Of a DNA stretch of 59,372 nt, positions 1 to 8,147 are shown in pieces; position 1 is the stretch's first letter, and every line of letters begins with the position of its first letter. The notes under the pieces are model-generated. The model had not been told where the DNA came from. It ran no database searches and saw nothing but the letters and a program-made list of their open reading frames with translations. The stretch is from Caldilineaceae bacterium. GTDB lineage: Bacteria; Chloroflexota; Anaerolineae; Caldilineales; Caldilineaceae. The translations under genes and the position numbers were made by a program. Where the stretch lies: NCBI GenBank assembly GCA_026989655.1, contig JALSIX010000091.1, forward strand, positions 1-59,372, written 5' to 3'.

Positions 1-1
1 G

Positions 2-259
2 GAGGGAATGGAGCTCGCGGTCCTCATGGAGCGCCTTCCCGAGGCGGACGCCCGTCGTCTGGCGGCCCGGACCCAGGAGCTCCATCGCCGCGCGGAGGAG
101 GTGTCCGCGGTGCAGCGGGTCAATGCCCAGATGATCCAGACCAACATCCAACTGGCCGCGGCCTTGACCCGCCAACGGGTGGATCCGGCCACCCACTACC
201 TCACCCATGGGGCCGGCCCCGACGGCCCGGCCATCGGACAGCTCGACCGGCACATCTGA
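2..259 (+). CDS. flgN: Flagellar export chaperone FlgN, C-terminal part (5' end outside window)
   Basis: The frame is open from the window edge and ends with TGA at 257-259, leaving about 85 residues. They are helical and rich in Arg, Gln and Ala, with the pattern of Asn, Leu and Gln residues (N..M.Q.N..L) typical of the end of FlgN. FlgN is usually 140-160 residues, so the upstream half is missing; the ATG at 8 has no properly spaced ribosome site and is probably internal. FlgN is the cytoplasmic chaperone for the hook-filament junction proteins FlgK and FlgL, and it lies directly upstream of both here, which is the main support. Identification from the fragment alone would be weak. Confidence 0.6.
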   Translation, partial: EGMELAVLMERLPEADARRLAARTQELHRRAEEVSAVQRVNAQMIQTNIQLAAALTRQRVDPATHYLTHGAGPDGPAIGQLDRHI

Positions 260-286
260 CGTTCGAGGTTCCCTGACGTTTGAGGT
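256..286 (+). repeat. Tandem 14-bp repeat carrying the flgK ribosome site
   Basis: The 14-mers at 256-269 and 273-286 differ at one base and have a 17-bp period. The first covers the flgN stop codon and the second supplies the GAGG that precedes the flgK ATG at 292. A small local duplication of the Shine-Dalgarno segment is the simplest reading. Confidence 0.6.
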
Positions 287-291
287 CTCCC

Positions 292-1680
292 ATGAGCGGC
301 ATCTTTCGCACCCTGCAGATCGGCATCAGCGCGTTGATGGCCAACCAGCGGGCCATTGATGTGGTGGGCCAGAACATCGCGAACATCAACACCCCCGACT
401 ACCAGCGGCGCCGGGTGAGCTTCCGCGAGCTGAGCGGCCCCAGTGGGGTCATCAACCCCCCCGTGTTGGGCAACGGGGTCTACGCGGCAGGGGTGGAGCG
501 GCTGACCACCCCCTTCGTGGATGCCCAGCTCCGGCGCCAGCGGAGCATCCACGCCTACTACCAGGAGCGGAGCGACCTCCTGGGCGATGTGGAGGCCATC
601 CTGAACGAGCCCAGCGAGACCGGCATCGCGGCCAGCCTGGATGCCTTCTGGCAGGCCTGGCAGGACCTGACGGTCTCCCCGGCCGAGATGCCCGTGCGCA
701 TGGCCGTGGTCCAGGCCGGCAGCCGCCTGGCCTCCACCCTCCGGGAGAGCGCCCGCTTCCTGGGCGACATGCAGGCGAACCTGGACACCCAGATCGCGGC
801 CAAGGTGGGCCAGATCAACGACCTGGCCCGGGAGATCGCGGAGCTGAACCGCCAGATCGCCCAGGCCAATGCCCAGGCCGGAGGTCGCAGCGGCGCGCTT
901 CCCCTGGAGCAACGCCGGGATGAGCTCCTCTTCCAGCTCTCCGAGCTGGTGAACTTCAGCGTCTCCTTCGACGAGAGCGGGATCGCCCGCCTCAGCATCG
1001 GGAACTTCGCCCTGGTGGACGACGGAGGCGCTCGGGCCATTGTGCTCAACGACCAGCGCCGCCCGGAATGGGAGACCCTGGCCACAGAGGTCCGGGTGAG
1101 CAGCGGCGAGCTGGCCGCCCTGCTGGAGATGCGGGACACCACCCTGACCGGCTACCTGGAGCGGCTGGACCAGTTGGCCGGGTATCTGGCCGACAACGTG
1201 AACCAGCTCCATCGCCAGGGCTACGGCCTGGACGGGGCCACCGATCTGGACTTCTTCCTGGGCAACGATGCCAGCACCCTGGACGTCAACCCCGTGTTGT
1301 TCCAGTCGCCCGCCAGCGTGGCCACCGCGGCCCAGGGCAACAGCGCAGGGGACATCGACATCGCCTCCCAGATCGCGGAGCTGGCCAACCGACCGGTCAT
1401 CGGGACGCCGCCCACCACCACCATCAACGCGTTCTACCGTTCCCTCATCGCGGACCTGGGCATGGAGAGCCGGCATGTCCAGGCCAGCACCGACCAGGCC
1501 CAACTGGTCATCAACCACCTGGAGGACCGACGTCAGGCCATCTCCGGCGTCTCCATGGACGAGGAGATCACCTATCTGGTGAACTACGAGAAGGCCTTCC
1601 AGGCCAGCGCCCGGATCATCAACGTGGTGGACGAGATGTTGGACACCATCATCAACCGCATGGGCCTGGTGGGACGCTAG
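292..1680 (+). CDS. flgK: Flagellar hook-associated protein 1 FlgK
   Basis: This 462-residue protein forms the junction between hook and filament outside the cell, after export by the flagellar type III apparatus. The N-terminus carries the rod/hook/filament signature (ALMANQRAIDVVGQNIANINT), and the C-terminus ends in the matching helix with EEITYLVNYEKAFQASARIINVVDEM. The ATG at 292 is chosen over a TTG at 280 because GAGG lies 6 bases upstream and the protein then begins MSGIFRTLQIG, as FlgK proteins normally do. It sits between flgN and flgL in the standard order. The length is in the usual range, with a modest central domain. Confidence 0.96.
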   Translation: MSGIFRTLQIGISALMANQRAIDVVGQNIANINTPDYQRRRVSFRELSGPSGVINPPVLGNGVYAAGVERLTTPFVDAQLRRQRSIHAYYQERSDLLGDVEAILNEPSETGIAASLDAFWQAWQDLTVSPAEMPVRMAVVQAGSRLASTLRESARFLGDMQANLDTQIAAKVGQINDLAREIAELNRQIAQANAQAGGRSGALPLEQRRDELLFQLSELVNFSVSFDESGIARLSIGNFALVDDGGARAIVLNDQRRPEWETLATEVRVSSGELAALLEMRDTTLTGYLERLDQLAGYLADNVNQLHRQGYGLDGATDLDFFLGNDASTLDVNPVLFQSPASVATAAQGNSAGDIDIASQIAELANRPVIGTPPTTTINAFYRSLIADLGMESRHVQASTDQAQLVINHLEDRRQAISGVSMDEEITYLVNYEKAFQASARIINVVDEMLDTIINRMGLVGR

Positions 1681-1782
1681 AACGGGGTCGATGACGGTGT
1701 AGCCGTGTCCTGACACCCCTGACACCGACCCAGGCCTCCTCGGCCGTCTGAACGGCCGGGATGCCCACGAGGAGAAGGAGAG

Positions 1783-2670
1783 ATGCGCGTCACGGATCGC
1801 ATGATCGTCAACCATACCGTAGACCAGCTGGGACGAGGACGAAGCCGCCTGGGCCAGCTCCAGGTGCAGGTGGCCACGGGCCGACGCCTGTTGCGCCCGT
1901 CGGACGATCCCGCGGACGTGGAGCGGGCCCTGGCCCTGACCAGCGAGCTGCGCACGGTGGAGAACCAGGTGGAGAACCTGAACACCACCCGGGACTGGCT
2001 GAGCACCACCGACCAGGCCCTGGCCCGCTTCCGGGACCTGATGATCACCGCCCGGAACCTGGCCCTGCGGGCAGCCAACGAGACCAACAGCCCGAACGAG
2101 CTGGCCGGAATGGCCGGCCAGGCCGGGGAGATGCTGGAGAACGCCCTGGCCGTGGCCAACGCCCGGATGGGCGACTACTATGTGTTCAGCGGCCAGAAGA
2201 TCGACGTGAAGCCCTTCACCCGGGATGGAGATACCGTGGTCTACAACGGCGACAACCAGGTGATCGAGCACATGGTGGAGATCGGCCAGACCATGCCCAT
2301 CAACATCACCGGGGTGGAGGGGCGCAACGGAGGCATCCTCAACGCCCTGAACGAGCTCAACCTCCTGCGGGAGGCCCTGGCCGACGGCAACCGGGCCGGG
2401 ATCCAGCGTTTCCTGGAACGCACCCAGGAGATCGACGAGGACCTGGCCGCCGCCCAGAGCACCGTGGGGGCCCGGCTCCAGCGTATCGACACCTCCATGG
2501 AGCGTCTCCAGAGGCGGGCTGTGGAGCTGAAGAGCATGATCAGCCGCCTGGTGGACGCCAATCTGGCCGAGACGATCAGCGAGATGACCGCCGAGCAGCG
2601 GGCCTACCAGATGACCCTGGCCGCCTCGGGCCGGATGTTGCCTCGAAGCCTGCTGGACTACCTCCGCTGA
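1783..2670 (+). CDS. flgL: Flagellar hook-associated protein 3 FlgL
   Basis: FlgL is the second junction protein, placed between FlgK and the flagellin filament. The 295 residues start MRVTDRMIVNHTVDQL and contain the flagellin-like N-terminal helix pair (VATGRRLLRPSDDPADVERAL) and a C-terminal helix ending SGRMLPRSLLDYLR. The middle holds the conserved YYVFSG segment. A strong AGGAGAAGGAG ribosome site precedes the ATG. It follows flgK by about 100 bases with no terminator between, so the two are likely co-transcribed. Transcription probably stops at the hairpin at 2818-2854. Confidence 0.95.
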   Translation: MRVTDRMIVNHTVDQLGRGRSRLGQLQVQVATGRRLLRPSDDPADVERALALTSELRTVENQVENLNTTRDWLSTTDQALARFRDLMITARNLALRAANETNSPNELAGMAGQAGEMLENALAVANARMGDYYVFSGQKIDVKPFTRDGDTVVYNGDNQVIEHMVEIGQTMPINITGVEGRNGGILNALNELNLLREALADGNRAGIQRFLERTQEIDEDLAAAQSTVGARLQRIDTSMERLQRRAVELKSMISRLVDANLAETISEMTAEQRAYQMTLAASGRMLPRSLLDYLR

Positions 2671-3046
2671 GATCCCCCAGCCCCTCCATAGGGGAGGGAG
2701 GCCGTACTCGCCTCCTGTCTCCCCCATCTCGACAAGGACCTCGGGAGGAGCTCCGACCCTCCTCTCGGGGACCCTGGCCCCCCGTGGACCTGATCTTCCC
2801 TCCGGGACGCGCAGCCGCCTGGGGCCCACCCAGCCCACTCTGGTGGGCCCCAGGCGTGGGGGGTCCTTTCCGGAGAACCGTGCAGGATCGTCGGCAGACT
2901 GGAGGGAAAGAGGGGGGTGCAGAGCCCCACAACCGTGAAACATGACCCGCATCCCGGCGTCGGGGGAGACGGGAAAGCCGGGCCGAGGAATTCCCGGGAA
3001 CGTGCCCCGGAGATATGCCCGGCGAGAGGTGTCCCCCGCCAGGGTT
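2671..3046. other. Gap between convergent flgL and sortase genes
   Basis: No convincing gene on either strand. The only clear element is the perfect hairpin at 2818-2854. The remainder is GC-rich filler with C/T-rich stretches. Confidence 0.6.
2818..2854. terminator. Bidirectional hairpin between flgL and the sortase gene
   Basis: The arms 2818-2830 and 2842-2854 are perfectly complementary over 13 bp with an 11-base loop. The hairpin lies between two convergent transcription units, so it can end both. There is no long T-run; a short CCTTTCC follows on the plus side. Confidence 0.7.
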
Positions 3047-3898
3047 TTATCCAGGATGGCGGGAGGCGGCCTCCTGGCCCTGGGCCTGTTCGGTACTCCG
3101 CACCGGCTTGGCGATCACGATCACCCGATAGGTGTTGTCGTCCTCGGGCCAGCAGCTCACCAGGGTGATCCGTTCGTCGATGGTGGGCAGGATCCAGGTG
3201 GCGTTCTGGATCCGCTGTTCCAGGGAGACGTCGGCCTCCCGCAGGAGGAACCGGTCCACCACCACGTAGTCGTAGCGGAGCCCCTTCGCGTAGATGTGGA
3301 CCAGGTCGCCGGGCTCCACCTTGTAGAGGTAGCGGAACACCGCGCCCTCGATGTTGTTGTGGCCGGAGATCACGGTGTTTCCCGGCTGGCCCAACAGCGC
3401 GCTCCCTTCGTGGTATCCGGCCGCGTAGGAGGCTGTGTCCCACTCCTCGAACCATTGGGTGCCGATCCGGCTTGGACTGGACATCACCGGGACCACGGGG
3501 GTGTCGATCCCTACCGAGGGGATCACGATCCGCTCCGGCCGACCGAGGGGGATGGGGATCGGCGTGGGCGTGGGAAACGGGGCCAGGGTCTCGTGGACCG
3601 AGGGCGGCCGGGCAGCCCCACGGCCCTCGCGGGGTGTCGGCGTGGCCGTGGCCCTGGCCGTGGGCTCCGGGGTCGGGGAGGGGCGATGGCCGTCGTTCTG
3701 GCCGGTCGGGTGGGCTGTGGGGGTGAAGTAGGTGTTGACGGCCCGGGTCTGGGCCGCCACCCGGTTGGAGCGGATCCGGATCTGGATGACCGTCTTGTCG
3801 CTCCCGGCCTCCAGGTTGCAGCCGGCCAGCATCCACGCCACCAGGAGCCCGAGCAGCGCAGGCCACGCGGCTCGGGGCAGACGTTTGAAGGGCTGCAT
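3047..3898 (-). CDS. Lipoprotein-anchored sortase (class D/E-like)
   Basis: Sortases are cell-surface cysteine transpeptidases that cleave a sorting motif and link proteins to the wall or to one another. This 283-residue protein has a lipobox signal (LLGLLVAWMLAGC), so it would be lipid-anchored rather than held by a membrane helix. A Pro/Thr-rich spacer (about residues 60-110) precedes the catalytic domain. The triad is visible: His180 in SGHNN, Cys249 in LVSCWP, and Arg258 in NTYRV. It lies 134 bases downstream of fliD on the same strand and may share its transcript. No protein in the window shows an obvious C-terminal sorting signal, so its substrate is unknown. Confidence 0.88.
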   Translation of the reverse strand: MQPFKRLPRAAWPALLGLLVAWMLAGCNLEAGSDKTVIQIRIRSNRVAAQTRAVNTYFTPTAHPTGQNDGHRPSPTPEPTARATATPTPREGRGAARPPSVHETLAPFPTPTPIPIPLGRPERIVIPSVGIDTPVVPVMSSPSRIGTQWFEEWDTASYAAGYHEGSALLGQPGNTVISGHNNIEGAVFRYLYKVEPGDLVHIYAKGLRYDYVVVDRFLLREADVSLEQRIQNATWILPTIDERITLVSCWPEDDNTYRVIVIAKPVRSTEQAQGQEAASRHPG

Positions 3899-4032
3899 GG
3901 GTTTTTCGCCTTTTTCGCTGGTTTTGGAAGGGGGGCCATGGGGCCCTACGGTTTCACGGCTTTGGCCTTCCGGGCACGTGGAAGGCCCGGTGCACCCGAT
4001 GTTGTCGAGGTCGACGGTTCAGGGCCACCACC

Positions 4033-5430
4033 TCATGCGGTGACGCCGCCGAAGCCGAAGAGGGTCAGGGTCATGTAGCGCCCCTGGTCGTTGTAGGCCG
4101 AGATGGCCGCGAACTGTCGGGCGATCTGGAGCCGCAACAGCTCTTCCCGGCGTTCCAGGGCCCTCTCCAGTCGGTCGACCCGGTTGCCCTGGTCCTCCAG
4201 GGCATCGTTGGCCGCGTCCACCATCTTGTCCACCAGGGTCTCGGTGCCGTCGGCGTAGGGCTTCAGCAGGTTCGACACGTTCTGGATGACCGTGTTGAAC
4301 AGATCGGCCACGTTGTTGTAGTCGGCGGCCAGGGCGTTGTTCAGGTCCCCGGTGTCCAGGGTCACCTGGAGCTCCTCGTTCAGCTCCAGGCCCACCTGGT
4401 CCAGTCGGGTGTAGGTGGAGCCGGCCGGCGCGCTGTTCCAGGTGGCGAAGAGCGTCTGGATCAGGTTTCGGCGCAGATCTCGGAGCTGGGTGTCGTTGGC
4501 CAATGTTCCTCGGGTATAGGTGCCGTCGCCGTTGCTCTTGACCTCGGTCTTCGTGGTGAGCCAGGAGAGGAAGTCGTTCAGCTTGGCCATGAAATCGTTC
4601 ACCCGGGCCTGGATCGCGCCGGTGTCTGCCTGGATGGTGAGGGTGGTGGTCCCGGTTCCGGCCAGATCCAGGGTGACGCCGTCGATGACGTCGTCCAGTC
4701 CGGTGTTGCTGCTGCGGGTGATGTCGATGCCGTTGATGTTGAACTGGGCATCCTGGGCGGCCTGGAGCACGTTGACGAACGCGCCGGTGCCGTCCAGCAC
4801 TCCCAGGCTCTGCAGCACCGTGCCGGTGTCGTCGCTGGCCGTGATCTGGTTGGCCGTGCCGGTGGCGTTGGCCTCCAGCACCAGGTAGTTGTCGATGATG
4901 GTGGCCGTGACCCGGTCCGACTCGGTGATGGTGCCCGCGTCCACCGCGGCGTCCATGGCCGCCTGGATCGCGTCCCGGATGTCGTTCAGGGAGTCTGTCG
5001 CGGACACGGTCACCTGGACTCCGTTCAGGCGGAAGGTCCCGCTCAGGTTCAGGGCCGCGGTGGCGCTCGTCTGCTGGGCCCCTCGGACCCGATGGGCCTG
5101 GGCCAGGTTGTTCACCGTGATGGTGTAGGTGGCGTCGGCCGCGGCCGAGGTGGCCCTTGCGCTCAGGATGTCGGTGTCGCCGCTGGAGGCCGCCTTCTGG
5201 TCGAAGACGAAGTCCTCTCCCTGCAGCAGCGGTTCCAGTGCGTCGTAGAGGGCACCGATCTTCGCGTCCAGGTCCTGGTAGACCGCGACCCGGATCTCCA
5301 GGGTGTCCTGGCGCTCCCGGGCCCGTTCCAGGATGGCCTGCTGGGGGGCCAGGGAGGCGGTGACCAGGGCCTCGAAGTACTCGTTGGTCAGGCCGGCTGC
5401 TCCTCGAAAGGCCGTGGAGATGTTGTTCAT
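4033..5430 (-). CDS. fliD: Flagellar filament cap protein FliD (HAP2)
   Basis: FliD caps the growing filament and promotes insertion of flagellin subunits. The 465 residues begin MNNISTAFRGAAGLTNEYFEALV and carry the HAP2 N-terminal domain with its long helix (about 30-70). A Thr/Ala/Asp-rich beta domain follows. The C-terminal helices hold the usual segment DRLERALERREELLRLQIARQF and end ISAYNDQGRYMTLTLFGFGG. The ATG at 5430 is preceded by GAGAGGAAC, whereas the longer open frame upstream has no ribosome site. fliS lies 72 bases upstream on the same strand, the standard fliS-fliD pairing although the order is reversed relative to many genomes. Confidence 0.95.
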   Translation of the reverse strand: MNNISTAFRGAAGLTNEYFEALVTASLAPQQAILERARERQDTLEIRVAVYQDLDAKIGALYDALEPLLQGEDFVFDQKAASSGDTDILSARATSAAADATYTITVNNLAQAHRVRGAQQTSATAALNLSGTFRLNGVQVTVSATDSLNDIRDAIQAAMDAAVDAGTITESDRVTATIIDNYLVLEANATGTANQITASDDTGTVLQSLGVLDGTGAFVNVLQAAQDAQFNINGIDITRSSNTGLDDVIDGVTLDLAGTGTTTLTIQADTGAIQARVNDFMAKLNDFLSWLTTKTEVKSNGDGTYTRGTLANDTQLRDLRRNLIQTLFATWNSAPAGSTYTRLDQVGLELNEELQVTLDTGDLNNALAADYNNVADLFNTVIQNVSNLLKPYADGTETLVDKMVDAANDALEDQGNRVDRLERALERREELLRLQIARQFAAISAYNDQGRYMTLTLFGFGGVTA

Positions 5431-5502
5431 GGTTCCTCTCCTCGTGCTCCGTGTTCCGCGTCTCCCCTGTCGTCCTCCCGGCATCCGGATCGCCCACGGG
5501 GC

Positions 5503-5853
5503 TCAGGCGGCGTACTCCACCGGGGCCGGCTCCGGCTGCAGCACCTGTTCCCGGACCGCGGACCAGGTGTTCCTCAGCTCCTGGAGCAGGGTGGCCACAT
5601 GGTCGAAGTGCCCCCGACGGGCCTGGTCGGCCATGTAGAGGTAGAGGCTGAGCAGGTCCGCGGCGAGCTGGCCGCCCTCCTCGTGGTTCAGGGCTGAACG
5701 GAGCTCCTTGAGCGCGGCCGTGACCTTCTCCAGGTTCCGTTCCCGGCATCCCGCGATGGCGTAGTCGTAGGTCATGACCAACAACTGGAGCGGGTCCGTG
5801 GTCATCACCTGGGTTTGACGATACTGCTGGTTGGCTCGAACGGCACTGTACAT
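5503..5853 (-). CDS. fliS: Flagellin export chaperone FliS
   Basis: FliS binds the C-terminal disordered part of flagellin in the cytoplasm and prevents premature polymerisation before export. The 116-residue all-helical sequence begins MYSAVRANQQYRQTQVMTTDP and contains the family hallmark LLVMTYDYAIAGC. A GAGGGGACA ribosome site precedes the ATG. It is the first gene of the fliS-fliD(-sortase) unit. An exact match to the sigma-28 -10 element lies about 100 bases upstream, which would fit late-class flagellar expression. Confidence 0.95.
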   Translation of the reverse strand: MYSAVRANQQYRQTQVMTTDPLQLLVMTYDYAIAGCRERNLEKVTAALKELRSALNHEEGGQLAADLLSLYLYMADQARRGHFDHVATLLQELRNTWSAVREQVLQPEPAPVEYAA

Positions 5854-5953
5854 GGCTTGTCCCCTCGGTCGTTGGTGAGCGAGACCCGTGATGGGATGCG
5901 GTTCGTCCGGTCCGGGCGGATCGCGGGGCCGCGAAGGGTGCGATCCTCTATGG

Positions 5954-5961
5954 TTATCGGC
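5954..5961 (-). promoter_or_regulatory. Possible sigma-28 (FliA-type) -10 element for fliS
   Basis: Read on the minus strand this is GCCGATAA, identical to the enterobacterial FliA -10 consensus, and it lies about 100 bases upstream of the fliS start. No good TAAA -35 element is seen at the expected 15-base distance (the bases there are TCAG), so this is only half a promoter. Confidence 0.35.
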
Positions 5962-6047
5962 CCGTAGGCGGGATCGCTGAAGAGTACCCCGGCATTACTT
6001 CCTAGCCCAGAGGGGTTACCCGTCCGTTACACAACTCTTAGCCTGCC

Positions 6048-6080
6048 TTGACAAGGGGCCGAGGGGGTACCCTCTACACT
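6048..6080 (+). promoter_or_regulatory. Possible promoter of the glycosylation operon
   Basis: TTGACA at 6048-6053 is a perfect -35 hexamer just upstream of the methyltransferase gene. The candidate -10 elements are badly spaced: TACCCT at 14 bases and TACACT at 21 bases. The -35 is clear but the promoter as a whole is uncertain. Confidence 0.3.
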
Positions 6081-6123
6081 GGAGGGCGGAACCCACGGCT
6101 CGGTCCACCCAGGAGAGATCGCC

Positions 6124-7311
6124 ATGCTGCCGTCGGCGCAAAAGCCATCCACCTTCGGTATCGACGGGCGCCGCCAGGAGGAGACCCTTCTCTCCTTCCG
6201 CTACCTGGACGACGGGATGCCCGCCGGCGAGCTGACGCCGCTGCAGAAACGCTTCGCGCGCCAGGTGGCCCACAAGCTGAGCACGGGGCAGTATGCCCTG
6301 GAGCACGTGCCCTGCGCCGTGTGTGGCGGGCAGGAGCTGTCCCTGTTGGCCGCGAAGGACCGGTACGGCCTCCCGGTCTCCACCCAGATCTGTCGCACCT
6401 GTGGCCTGATCCAGACCAACCCCCGGATGGACCAGGCCGCGTACCAGGAGTTCTACAACCAGGAGTACCGCCCCCTGTACGAGGGCGCGCTCCAGCCCAC
6501 CCCCAGGGCCCTGGAGCTCCAGTACGCCCGGGGCCGGGCCCTGCGGGACTACGTCCGGCGCTTCCTCCTCCGGCCACCGGAGCAGACCTGGATCCTGGAG
6601 GTGGGCTGTGGGGCCGGCGGGGTCATCCAGGCCTTTCGGGAGGTGGGCTTCCAGGTCCAGGGCATCGACCTGGGGGCCGACTACGTGGAGTACGGCCGGT
6701 CACACTGGGGCCTGGACCTTCGGGTGGCCACGGTCCACGATGTGGAGCCCGAGCCGAGACCTCATATCGTCCTGTACTCCCACGTCGCCGAGCACCTCTT
6801 GGACATCCGAGCCGAATTCCGCCGGGTACGCCGCCTCCTCGCGCCGGACGGCCTCCTGGTGGTGGAGACCCCGGGGCTCTACCACCTCCCTGTGGTCTAC
6901 CAGGGCGATTTCCTGCGCTATCTCCAGAACGCCCACACCTACACCTTCTCCCTGCGCACGCTGCGCAACATCCTGGAGCCCTTGGGCTTTCAGCTCCTGT
7001 CCGGCACCGAGATGGTCCGGGCCGTATTTGTCCCGGTGGATGTGCCCTCCGGAAGCGGCTTCACCAGCGACTACGCCCGGGCCCGGGCGTTCCTGCAGGA
7101 GATGGAACTCCAGCATCTCCTGGTCGAGGGATGGCGTCGCCTGGTCGCCTCTCCCATGGAGGCCGCCCAGTATCTCGCCCGGGTGACCGAGGCCTTTCCC
7201 CGGTCCTATCTGGCCCACCATCTCCTGGCCCTGGCCCTGGAACGGGCCGATCGGCGCAAGAGAGCCCGCCAGATCCGGGCTCGAGCCCGCCGGCTCATCC
7301 CGGCCCGTTGA
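6124..7311 (+). CDS. SAM-dependent methyltransferase with N-terminal zinc-binding motif
   Basis: This 395-residue protein has two CxxC pairs (Cys64/Cys67 and Cys90/Cys93) that could form a small zinc site. A class I methyltransferase fold follows, with glycine motif ILEVGCGAGG (157-166) and the motif II region around HIVLYSHVAEHLLDI. The C-terminus is Arg-rich and helical. This arrangement is known from sugar and glycan methyltransferases found in polysaccharide and flagellar glycosylation clusters. It is the first gene of a tight unit with neuA and neuB, so methylation of the flagellar glycan or its nucleotide-sugar precursor is a reasonable inference. The acceptor is unknown. Confidence 0.8.
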   Translation: MLPSAQKPSTFGIDGRRQEETLLSFRYLDDGMPAGELTPLQKRFARQVAHKLSTGQYALEHVPCAVCGGQELSLLAAKDRYGLPVSTQICRTCGLIQTNPRMDQAAYQEFYNQEYRPLYEGALQPTPRALELQYARGRALRDYVRRFLLRPPEQTWILEVGCGAGGVIQAFREVGFQVQGIDLGADYVEYGRSHWGLDLRVATVHDVEPEPRPHIVLYSHVAEHLLDIRAEFRRVRRLLAPDGLLVVETPGLYHLPVVYQGDFLRYLQNAHTYTFSLRTLRNILEPLGFQLLSGTEMVRAVFVPVDVPSGSGFTSDYARARAFLQEMELQHLLVEGWRRLVASPMEAAQYLARVTEAFPRSYLAHHLLALALERADRRKRARQIRARARRLIPAR

Positions 7312-7334
7312 ACCATCCAAGGAGGTCCAATCCC

Positions 7335-8081
7335 GTGGACGTGTTGGCCGTCATCCCCGCCCGAGGTGGGTCCAAGGGCATTCCCCGCAAGAACCTCCAG
7401 CGCCTGGACGGAATGCCGTTGGTGGCCCACAGCATCCGGGCCGCCCGGGCGGCCCGTCACCCCAGCCGGGTCGTCGTCTCCACCGACGATCCGGAGATCG
7501 CCTCTGTGGCTCGGGAGGCCGGCGCGGAGGTGATCCCCCGGCCCGAGGCCCTGAGCGGCGATACCGCCTCCTCCGAGGCCGCGCTGCTCCACGTGCTGGA
7601 CGTGCTGGGGGAGCAGGAGGGCTACCGGCCGGAGCTGCTGGTCTTTCTCCAGTGCACCGCGCCCCTGACCCTGCCCCAGGACATCGACGCCACCGTGGAC
7701 ACCCTTCTGGCCCAGGGAGCCGACAGCGCCCTGGCTGTGGTTCCCTTCCACCATTTTCTCTGGCAGGAGGCCGGCCCGGGCCGGGCCGTGGGCATCAACC
7801 ACGATCCCCGGGTGCGCCTGCCCCGGCAGCAGCAGCCACCCCAGTACCTGGAGACCGGGGCCGTCTACGTGATGCGGGCCGATGGCTTCCGACGTGCCCG
7901 CCATCGCTTCTTCGGGCGCATCGCCCTCCACGTCATGCCCCGAGAGCGCGCCCACGAGATCGACGAACCGGTGGACCTGGCCATCGCGGAGGCCATGCTC
8001 CGCTTCCAGCGCCGGCGGCCGCCCGGAAACGGCCGCCTCTCCATGCCGGAGGCCATGGCCGGCCGCCCGGAAACGGCTTGA
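7335..8081 (+). CDS. neuA: CMP-nonulosonate (acylneuraminate-type) cytidylyltransferase
   Basis: It activates a nine-carbon sialic-like acid (legionaminic, pseudaminic or neuraminic type) with CTP to give the CMP-sugar donor. The N-terminal nucleotide-binding signature AVIPARGGSKGIPRKNL is complete. The family segments VVSTDDPEIA, FLQCTAPLT and the C-terminal HEIDEPVDLAIAEA are present. The start is a GTG at 7335 with AAGGAGGTCC ending 6 bases upstream; the longer open frame before it overlaps the methyltransferase gene in another frame and is not coding. The 248-residue length is typical of NeuA/LegF/PseF. It is followed at once by the matching synthase. Confidence 0.93.
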   Translation: MDVLAVIPARGGSKGIPRKNLQRLDGMPLVAHSIRAARAARHPSRVVVSTDDPEIASVAREAGAEVIPRPEALSGDTASSEAALLHVLDVLGEQEGYRPELLVFLQCTAPLTLPQDIDATVDTLLAQGADSALAVVPFHHFLWQEAGPGRAVGINHDPRVRLPRQQQPPQYLETGAVYVMRADGFRRARHRFFGRIALHVMPRERAHEIDEPVDLAIAEAMLRFQRRRPPGNGRLSMPEAMAGRPETA

Positions 8082-8147
8082 ACCCAGCGCCTTGGACGAA
8101 GGAAGGTGGGACCGGCTCGCAAGGTGGAACGCGATCGCAAGGAAAGG

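Noticed and set aside
196-2952. A 918-codon open frame on the minus strand opposite flgK and flgL
   Set aside because: It mirrors the coding strand, is Gly/His/Val-rich in a way typical of the complement of high-GC genes, has no domain or ribosome site, and is incompatible with firmly identified flgK and flgL.
3964-3987. Hairpin (8-bp stem) between fliD and the sortase gene as a terminator
   Set aside because: The stem is short and no T-run follows on the minus strand; read-through from fliD into the sortase gene seems equally likely.
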